Shown here in pieces: positions 57,950 through 64,000 of a stretch of DNA of 64,000 bases (position 1 is its first letter; each line of letters opens with the position of its first letter). Both the position numbers and the translations under genes were made by a program. Source of the stretch: Tillus elongatus (lineage: Eukaryota > Arthropoda > Insecta > Coleoptera > Cleridae); the NCBI GenBank assembly GCA_964006375.1, contig OZ023263.1:137202063-137266062 (forward strand). Direction: 5' to 3'. Below the pieces are notes generated by a model. The model made no database searches. It saw only the letters and a program-made list of their open reading frames with translations, and was not told the DNA's origin.

Positions 57950-58759
57950 TCAGATGATATAACGAACAACGTTAGAGAGTGGGGAGTATTCGATGATGCA
58001 ATCATGTATAATTATGCAGAAACATTTAGTGTTATTGGGAAAGTTCTAGTTACTTTCCATCTCCAATTTGATATAGACAGTGGACGGTTTGATGGAATCC
58101 GTATACTTTGAACAATCAAACACAAACATGGGATATTTTGCGAAAGCTTTGTAATCCAACGTAGGCTGTGGTTCTCTACCGAGATATGTTCGTTGAAATT
58201 TAATCATGTTTTTATATGCTTCCAGATAATTTGCTTGCCCAAAGTTCAGATTCATACCCTCGGTCGGAATTTGTTTTGAATTCAGGTGCAGTCTTATATC
58301 TCGAACGTCCACATGATCAAACTGGTTAATATGTTTTCCTGGGTTGTGGTGTCGATCCGTTTGAAAGATGACGATAACAAAGCGAGGTCGTTCGGTGTTT
58401 GAGGAGGTCTTCACGGACCACAAGTCCTTGGTTGAATTACTCACATTCAGTAATTCGAACATCTCCCATTTTTTAAACGGTATAAGAATCTTTTTATCTT
58501 GGGCAATCGATTTCAACAGCTGCTGTTGTATCACATCACTGGGGTGTATGTGTTTGACTTGCAATGCCATATGTTCAATGTTAAACTTTATAGCTTTGTC
58601 GGCACCTGGTACACTGCTCAGAATATAGCAATTTCTATCGTTCTGACCGCGTGTTATACGTACCAACAAGCGGCTGAAAAGCACTTTTCTGTAATCTTTG
58701 AAAATATTGCACAGGTAACTGAGCGGTAGGCAATAGCAAAATCTGTTGTTTTTCACCAT
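57950..58759 (-). pseudogene. Major capsid protein (double jelly-roll), C-terminal part
   Basis: An open frame of about 237 codons (58759-58046) starts KNNRFCYCLPLSYL and contains FIVIFQTDRHHNPG-like strand wording, DVRDIRLHLNSKQIPTEGMN and MFVFDCSKYTDSIK. This is the second half of the capsid protein found in insect Polinton/adintovirus elements. After an in-frame TAG (58046-58048) homology continues (CIIIHDCIIEYSPLSNVV) to a stop at 57950-57952. The N-terminal half is missing: upstream sequence switches to the penton start. It would form the hexon-like capsomer. Confidence 0.75.
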
Positions 58760-58839
58760 GGTGTTCCTTTCGTTCGGATGCCAGCCGGCGGGGATGAGAG
58801 CTCGTGCTCCATCGCTGTTTGCTTGTAATAATGTTCGGA

Positions 58840-58976
58840 CTGCTGTAACGATGCCTGGATGTGTGAAAATTCGAGAGTGCCAACGAATGATCGAACCTGG
58901 GGTCCAACACTATCGGTGGAAATATATCCAATGACAGGGAAGACGTAGAGCCTTTCAACTCGAACGTTAGCGACAT
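58840..58976 (-). pseudogene. Penton-type minor capsid protein, N-terminal stub
   Basis: From the ATG at 58976 the minus strand reads MSLTFELKGSTSSLSLDIFP, then IVLDPRFDHSLALSNFHTS. This is the usual start of the Polinton/adintovirus penton (LTFxLxGxxSxLxxxxxPPIxL ... YxLxLxxFxT). After about 45 residues homology is lost, and the frame leads into the capsid fragment, implying a deletion that removed most of the penton and the capsid N-terminus. Confidence 0.6.
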
Positions 58977-59008
58977 GACTGATACACATAGGTTACTGTT
59001 TGAGTCTT

Positions 59009-59422
59009 TTATTGCAAACATTTTAAACACAAGTGACCACAATTAATTGTGTTATATGTTTGATACACATCATGATTATACAATATGGAATAGTCTTTAA
59101 GGTAACGTTGCAGCTCCACAGGAGTCTTCAAGTTTCCATACGAGTCACCACGTTTCCTCACAGCAACCCAATGACTGTCTGACTCCTTGTGTGTTTGCAA
59201 ATTCACAATGAACGATTCGTTTTTACGTGGTCCATTGCGTGGTAGCTCATCTCGTATGTATACACCTCTAAAATATGGGATTTTAATTTTACCAGCAAGC
59301 TTGACAAGATCTACATTTGTTAGAGGTCTTGATGGTACAGGTATCACACGTTTTTTGTCTTGTGTTGTGACGAAGTCTATATTTTCAGAACAGCTGTATG
59401 TACTGGTAACGGCTGCATCCAC
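59009..59422 (-). pseudogene. Adenain-like maturation cysteine protease
   Basis: 137 codons, open. Motifs: IPYFRGVYIRDELP, then the His of SHWVAV, the Asp of GDSYGNL, LQRYLKDY and the nucleophile Cys of NTINCGHLCL. Compared with the family there is a gap of a few residues before 'DSYGN' (normally ...YFDSFGN), so the fold may be damaged, although His and Cys are intact. It ends directly upstream of the capsid block. Its 5' flank is part of the ~599-bp duplication. Confidence 0.75.
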
Positions 59423-59584
59423 GGGTTGTAAACCACCGCACTCGGAGTTTCCGTCCGCAATGACTCCCGCGTTTTCTTTCCGTGGGCAATAAGTAATTTC
59501 GTTGGCCCGTCACCAGTAACATAACTTGTCTTAGAGTAAATTAGCGTGATAAGTACATTTCATATTGTGATCATACCAGTGTGC

Positions 59585-59941
59585 TGTAACGTCTTATAAT
59601 GTAATAAATAGTGTGGAAACTACATTCAGTCTATTTCATAACCGTAAGTAAATCTGCTACACCCTTACAAACTTTCGGAAGGTCAGGCCAATACCGGGGG
59701 AGCGAATAAAGCCCGCAACCCCGGAGGTATCTATACGGCCTGCTACATCACAGGCTACCGGACCCTCTCCACAGAGCTACCCAGGCACTCTGACCACAAC
59801 CGTGGCCAAAGCCTTGTGACGAGGTCGCAGACATCCTCGCAGGGAGTAAACCCTTTTAAAATCTGGCGCCCGGGACCGTTCCCGTAAGTCCGTTAATCTG
59901 TTCCACTGTATAATTCACCCCGTAAGTCAGGCCTCGTTACA
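59585..59941 (+). repeat. LTR-like repeat, copy 1, with PBS-like sequence
   Basis: Starts TGTAACG and ends CGTTACA (7-bp inverse ends), 357 bp. It contains AATAAA (59602). The end is followed by AAATGGCGCTCGAGCAGGGA, which has the position and TGGCGC start of a retroelement primer-binding site. GTGC before this copy and GTGT after copy 2 could be a 4-bp target duplication with one change. No gag or pol lies between the copies. Confidence 0.65.
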
Positions 59942-60182
59942 AAATGGCGCTCGAGCAGGGACCGTGTGACGAAGTCTATATTTTCAGAACAGCTGTATGT
60001 ACTGGTAACGGCTGCATCCACGGGTTGTAAACCACCGGACTCGGAGTTTCCGTCCGCATGACTCCCGCATTTTCTCTCCGTGGGGAATAAGTAATTTCGT
60101 TGGCCCGTCACCAGTAACATAACTTGTCTTAGAGTAAATTAGCGTGATAAGTACATTTCATATTGTGAGCATACCAGTGTGC

Positions 60183-60538
60183 TGTAACGTCTTATAATGT
60201 AATAAATAGTGTGGAAACTACATTCAGTCTATTTCATAACCGTAAGTAAATCTGCTACACCCTTACAAACTTTCGGAAGGTCAGGCCAATACCGGGGGAG
60301 CGAATAAAGCCCGCAACCCCGGAGGTATCTATACGGCCTGCTACATCACAGGCTACCGGACCCTCTCCACAGAGCTACCCAGGCACTCTGACCACAATCG
60401 TGGCCAGAGCCTTGCGACGAGGTCGCAGACATCCTCGCAGGGAGTAAACCCTTTTAAAATCTGGCGCCCGGGACCGTTCCCGTAAGTCCGTTAATCTGTT
60501 CCACTGTATAATTCACCCGGAAGTCAGGCCTCGTTACA
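60183..60538 (+). repeat. LTR-like repeat, copy 2
   Basis: 356 bp, same ends as copy 1. It is joined directly to the C-terminal coding part of the PLA2-domain gene, so the original insertion appears to have gone into that gene's 3' part or just past it. Confidence 0.65.
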
Positions 60539-60539
60539 G

Positions 60540-61330
60540 TGTAAATAGAAACCGTAGCCGCTGCGTTGTTTCTTCATGTACAGACCGTCACCCACACCAG
60601 TACCTCGTTTACCCACAGCAATGGCCTCCATTGTTTGATTGTGACGTTTTGACTCTTCCAGTTTCTATTTCGCATCGTTTACGGCTTTAGCAATACCTGC
60701 AGCACCACCACCCAGAGCACCAAGAGCTGATAGACCACCAAATATAAGAGGTAACAGTGGAAGGAAGCCTCCGCTTTTAGGTATTGGAATAACTCGAGGT
60801 ACCTTAACTTTCTTTCGACCACCGGCGTTTTTGATGACTTTTCTCGCTACATGTAGTAGATTTTTTACAGACGGGACTTCCTCTCCCACATTGATAGCAC
60901 CTCGCATCAAAGCCAGTATGTTTTTAAACGGTACCTTGCCACCAACTTTTGTCTTACGTGCACCATTACTAGTTTTTCTGGGTTTGTTCGCACCCATACC
61001 AAGTTTTCTTTTAACTTTCATTGTTTTTGCTACACTCCAAGCTGCCGCCTTTTCACCAAAACTTGCGTCCTTCGACTTGACTCGTTCCTTGGCTCGGTGC
61101 TCCAACACCTCGTCGGCACGATGCCTATCACTCAACTGTTTTGATTGAGAGTAGGCGATGTCGTGCTCTCGACAAGCACGATATAACGGGTTGATACCTT
61201 GATCACCTCTGGCAAGACGTTCTTTAAGTTTAGTGCCTGGACCACAAAACTGATAACCGGGTATGTGTAACTCAACAGGCAATTTGTCGATGAGTGTGTT
61301 AACGAGGCCTTCACCCTTAAATACCAACAT
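60540..61330 (-). pseudogene. PLA2-domain/pX-like minor capsid protein
   Basis: 221 codons open from ATG 61330 to TAG 60665-60667. The phospholipase A2-type core is visible: HIPGYQFCGPGTKL (calcium loop) and ACREHDIAYSQ (catalytic His-Asp), as in parvovirus VP1 and adintovirus capsid proteins. A basic middle follows (KVKRKLGMGANKPRK; GGRKKVKVPR), then a hydrophobic Gly/Ala/Leu segment (FLPLLPLIFGGLSALGALGG), typical of adenovirus pX/pVI-like membrane-active proteins. After the TAG the frame continues with a conserved tail (MEAIAVGKRGTGVGDGLYMK) up to the LTR at 60538. It is likely a virion protein for membrane breach. Confidence 0.8.
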
Positions 61331-61400
61331 TGATACTAAAGCGGTGATGTATTAAACACCAGTATTTACAGCAAACAGGTTGGTGTTAGTCTAGTTAACG
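61331..61400. promoter_or_regulatory. Divergent intergenic region between PLA2 and ATPase genes
   Basis: 70 bp separate the two start codons of oppositely oriented genes, so promoters for both should lie here or overlap the 5' ends. I see no clear TATA box. Confidence 0.35.
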
Positions 61401-62087
61401 ATGCGTAACGTAAAACACACAACAACAGCCTTACCAGTTACAAACTTGAACGATGTTGTGCGTATGGAAACAGTTACACAACACAGACACGGTCTTCTGT
61501 TACCCGACACGGTACGTTGTTTGATATGTGGTCCTAGTGGATGTGGTAAAACCAATGTCATGCTGACTTTATTGTTTGAAGCAAACGGTTTAAAGTTTAA
61601 AAACGTTTATGTGTATTCAAAGTCACTGTATCAACCGAAATACAAGATGTTAAAGGAAGTGTTGGATGCTACAAAAGGTGTTGGTTACTATCCTTATAGA
61701 GAAAACGATGAAATAGTAGATCCGTAGATGCCTTGGACAACTCTGTGTTTATATTTGATGATGTAGCTTGTGACAACCAAGACAAAATAAGAGCATACTT
61801 TAGTATGGGCAGGCATAAAAACATTGATTCCTTCTATCTTTGTCAGACATACAGCAAAGTACCAAAACAACTAGTGCGTGACAACGCAAACGTTGTGGTG
61901 TTATTCAAACAGGACGAAACCAATCTTAAACATGTGTATGATGATCATGTGACCACCGATATGACTTTTGAAAAGTTCAAGACACTGTGGTGAATGTTGG
62001 AAGACCAAGCATGATGTGATGGTGGTCGTTAAAGATTGTGATTTAGCAAAAGGGCGGTATCGCAAAGGTTTCGATATATTTAAACTG
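61401..62087 (+). pseudogene. FtsK/A32-like DNA-packaging ATPase
   Basis: ATG 61401. Walker A is CGPSGCGKTNVML (about 61525). After a frameshift at about 61727 comes Walker B, SVFIFDDVACD (about 61745). Then GRHKNIDSFYLCQTYSKVPK (sensor region with Gln) and DNANVVVLFKQDETN. A second shift near 61985 leads into CDLAKGRYRKGFD. This is the A32-like ATPase that pumps DNA into the capsid in Polintons, adintoviruses and virophages. All motifs survive despite two breaks. Confidence 0.85.
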
Positions 62088-62137
62088 CCACGTGTGTGTG
62101 TGTGTTTGTGTTCATGTGTTCAACATACGGTGAGCAT

Positions 62138-63196
62138 GGCGAAAAAATCTAAAAGTCGTCGTCGCCAACAAAAACTATCAACACAGCTGCCCAATATCAA
62201 ACGTAAAATAGCCGATTTTTCCAAGATTATTCGAAACAAATATTTAAATTTGAAACTGGGCAAAACAGAGACGCATGAAACGTTACAGCGTTTATATAAG
62301 CCTCTGTTAAACCGTTAGATGATATATCTAAAAACACAGCAACCACAGCATTGGCTACTGCTCAAACAGCTCAGCAGTAACCAACTAAAACTGAAATTGA
62401 TGTCAAACCACCAGCAAAGGAGGAAGTTCAATTTCTTAGCGATGATGAAACGTTTGAGTTGGGAGCAGAATCACCTGAACCTGAACCCGAACCTGAATTA
62501 TGGGTTACGAAAGCATATAGAAAACTAGATGCCGCAGCAAATACACCGGAAGCCATTTACGAACAAGCGTTAAGTTCGTATCCTGTAGTTGTTCGATATT
62601 ATGTTGATAAATATTTCACAGATAATCATTCATGTGATCAAACATATGGTGTTACTTATGATAAAACCGCCAATACTTGGATGCTTGGAAATAAACCTGT
62701 TAAATTTGTTTTTACTGACGTAGATTTTAGAAATAGAGAAAGCTTTCAAATTGTGGTTGGTGACAGAAGATATTACGGCACTCAACATCTGCTGGAATTG
62801 ATATTTTTGAGAAAACCTGGTATGCGTGCTATGAAAAATCAGAACGCTTTACGTGACTACGCAGACATTATGACAACTACGAGTCTTCACAGAAAAGAGA
62901 ACAATCCTAAACAAGACGTTCTACGAAACACCTCTACCAAATAACAATATGTAATGAAACATATTTTAGGAAAACAAGAAGGTGCTAGAGCGCGATCTTC
63001 CTCAGTAACTTTAGGTCATGGTATGCCATACATGCTACATACTAAGCAACAGAAAGAATATGTGTACTGGGATGGTGTGAACGAACTGGTTGACAGACTT
63101 CGTCTTCTCATGGCTTTCCAAGTTGCAGGTAATAATGCTCATAACAATGAGATACAGTCAATCTTGGAAGAGCTGAAGGTGGCTCACATCATATAA
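62138..63196 (+). pseudogene. Conserved Polinton/adintovirus structural-type ORF, three pieces
   Basis: From ATG 62138 (MAKKSKSRRRQQKL) to a stop at 62316-62318, then in another frame KPPAKEEVQFLSDDETFELG and an acidic PEPEPEPE run. Next come YGVTYDKTANTWMLGNKPV (about 62650), YYGTQHLLELIFLRKPG and ADIMTTTSLHRKE, then a stop at 62942. The last piece (62954-63196) holds YVYWDGVNELVDRLRLLMAF and NNEIQSILEELKVAHII. This wording is found in many Polinton-like elements, in a protein whose role is not known to me; a virion component is likely from its position. Confidence 0.65.
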
Positions 63197-63215
63197 AGAG
63201 CTAACACACGCTAAT

Positions 63216-63710
63216 CATCAGTTTCATCATCTCTATCGACAAGTTTGGTCGTACTGCTGCAAACTTCAACAACAACAGCAACAGCTCTATACATAACCGC
63301 GTGGTTCAACGAGAGATTTTCCCAAGAACTGCAAGTGGTGATTTCGATGTGCAAAACCATAGATTGTGTAACGTAGCCAGCCATATCGATTCAACAGATG
63401 GCGTAACTAAAACATTTGTTGATGCCTGGGTGGACGACTATCAGAAACATAAAGTTGAGTATCTGAAGAATAAAGATGAAGTGACACAAAAACTGGTGGC
63501 CATAGTGCTGTGCATAAGCCGGAGTTAAAAGATTTGAAAAACGAATTGGAACAGAAATTGAAAAATTCAACCAAGACCATAACAGCTCAAGTTTTAAAAG
63601 ATATCGATCTGTCAAAGAACCACAATCTGAAGAAGAAGTTGGGTGAAATAGACAAAAATCTAAAAGATTTGCACGACAAGTGGATACCTTTAAATCCAAC
63701 ATCACCATGA
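63216..63710 (+). pseudogene. Fibre/coiled-coil-like ORF upstream of integrase
   Basis: Starts around SIDKFGRTAANF, with TASGDFDVQNHRLCNVASHI and DGVTKTFVDAWVDDY. This 'D-Y/F-D-x-x-x-x-R-L-x-N-V ... D-x-x-T-K-x-x-V-D' pattern is typical of small fibre-like proteins in Polintons. A frameshift near 63510 leads into a charged heptad-rich stretch (LKNELEQKLKNSTKTI; KKKLGEIDKNLKDLHDK), predicted coiled coil. Its TGA overlaps the integrase ATG (ATGA at 63707-63710). Confidence 0.6.
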
Positions 63711-63946
63711 AGCGTCGCCGGCGACAACAACAACAACGTAACGGTGAACCATCTGATGCTAAGAAACAAATTATAAAAGAATTGTACAAACCAGCTAGAA
63801 TCAAGTTTAAACGTAGACACACCATAATTAGAGGTTTGGATGACTTGTGGCAAATTGATTTGGCCGAGTTTACAGACTATCATCGTGAAAACTCCGGTTA
63901 CAAGTACATTCTGGTGGTGATCAATTGTTTTTCACACCATAATTAG
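63707..63946 (+). pseudogene. Polinton-type (retroviral-like) integrase, N-terminal part
   Basis: ATG 63707 (MKRRRRQQQQRNGEP), then ELYKPARIKFKRRHTIIRGL and the first catalytic Asp in DDLWQIDLAEF. It continues GYKYILVVINCFS, the strand that follows in Polinton integrases. The frame breaks at 63946 where a ~70-bp duplication of 63819-63890 is inserted. The remaining DDE residues lie beyond the window or are lost. Confidence 0.8.
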
Positions 63947-64000
63947 AGGTTTGGATTACTTGTGGCAAATTGATTTGGCCGAGTTTACAGACTATCATCG
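63933..64000. repeat. Short tandem duplication of the integrase catalytic region
   Basis: CACACCATAATTAGAGGTTT ... GACTATCATCG (from about 63934) repeats 63820-63890 almost exactly; one change (GATGAC to GATTAC) replaces an Asp codon. The repeat reaches the window edge, so its full length is unknown. Confidence 0.85.

Larger units (their letters stand above)
59366..60538. repeat. ~599-bp tandem duplication carrying two LTR-like repeats
   Basis: 59366-59941 and 59965-60538 are near-identical (first: protease 5' end plus LTR; second: the same). 23 bp (AAATGGCGCTCGAGCAGGGA CCG) lie between. Differences are about 10 scattered bases and small indels, so the duplication is recent relative to the decay of the element. 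Confidence 0.9.
56910..64000. mobile_element. Decayed Polinton/adintovirus-like element (truncated at both ends)
   Basis: Nine gene remnants typical of Polinton/Maverick and adintovirus genomes occur together. On the minus strand: small conserved ORF, capsid, penton, protease and PLA2-domain protein. On the plus strand: packaging ATPase, conserved structural ORF, fibre-like ORF and integrase. No DNA polymerase B is in view; it would lie beyond 64000 or was lost. No terminal inverted repeats are visible. Frameshifts, stops, a large capsid deletion and an LTR-containing duplication show it is a genomic fossil. Confidence 0.85.

Noticed and set aside
57845..58111. Plus-strand frame of 88 codons
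   Set aside because: It lies antisense to the capsid C-terminus and the small VDTQGF-type ORF, both of which have recognisable protein motifs on the minus strand.

Overview
This window is a piece of an AT-rich, transposon-dense animal genome, almost certainly an insect. Evidence for this: split immunoglobulin-domain exons with canonical GT-AG borders, insect-type non-LTR retrotransposons, mariner/Tc1 fossils, Penelope-like ends, an errantivirus-like env relic and a Polinton/adintovirus-like element. A beetle-like large genome would fit, but the species cannot be told from the sequence. No bacterial gene organisation is present.

The only host gene I can support is on the minus strand. Six exons lie between 15568 and 4753 and encode consecutive Ig domains that best resemble the ectodomain of off-track/PTK7, a Wnt/planar-polarity pseudokinase receptor. 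Its introns hold most of the left-hand elements: an errantivirus-type integrase/env relic split by a LINE (1-2265), a hAT relic (2275-2760), further LINE fragments (2953-4240), a tRNA-derived SINE (6160-6433), hammerhead-ribozyme-bearing Penelope-like ends (5755-8110), a 5'-complete 5.03 kb LINE with a 12-bp target-site duplication (8363-13391), a MITE and a mariner fossil.

From 16.5 to 23.5 kb there are a DD41D-type mariner relic with an internal tandem duplication, a second deleted copy of the 5-kb LINE, a block of repeats carrying TGACGTCA palindromes, a strong hairpin, and a decayed secreted MMP-like gene that keeps the propeptide and hemopexin parts but has no catalytic domain. A perfect (AC)605 tract (23520-24730) then abuts a Tx1/L1-type LINE (24731-29351), which is followed by an (AAT)n tail and more AC-rich repeat.

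From 29.5 to 56.9 kb the DNA is almost entirely repeats. These are an inverted pair of Penelope-like ends with GIY-YIG endonuclease fragments (34.9-36.3 kb), several copies of a (TA)n-centred non-autonomous family with a terminal hairpin and a recurrent 20-bp end motif, a 5.4-kb I/Jockey-type LINE (minus strand) whose gag is interrupted by one of those elements, tandem repeats, and a DD41D mariner with arms over 500 bp inserted inside the (TA)n core of another repeat copy.

From 56.9 kb to the right edge lies a decayed Polinton/adintovirus-like element: membrane protein fragment, small conserved ORF, capsid and penton fragments, adenain-like protease, PLA2-type capsid protein, packaging ATPase, a conserved structural ORF, a fibre-like ORF and the start of the integrase. 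It carries frameshifts and stops, two LTR-like repeats embedded in a ~599-bp tandem duplication, and a short duplication in the integrase. It is a fossil, not an intact element.
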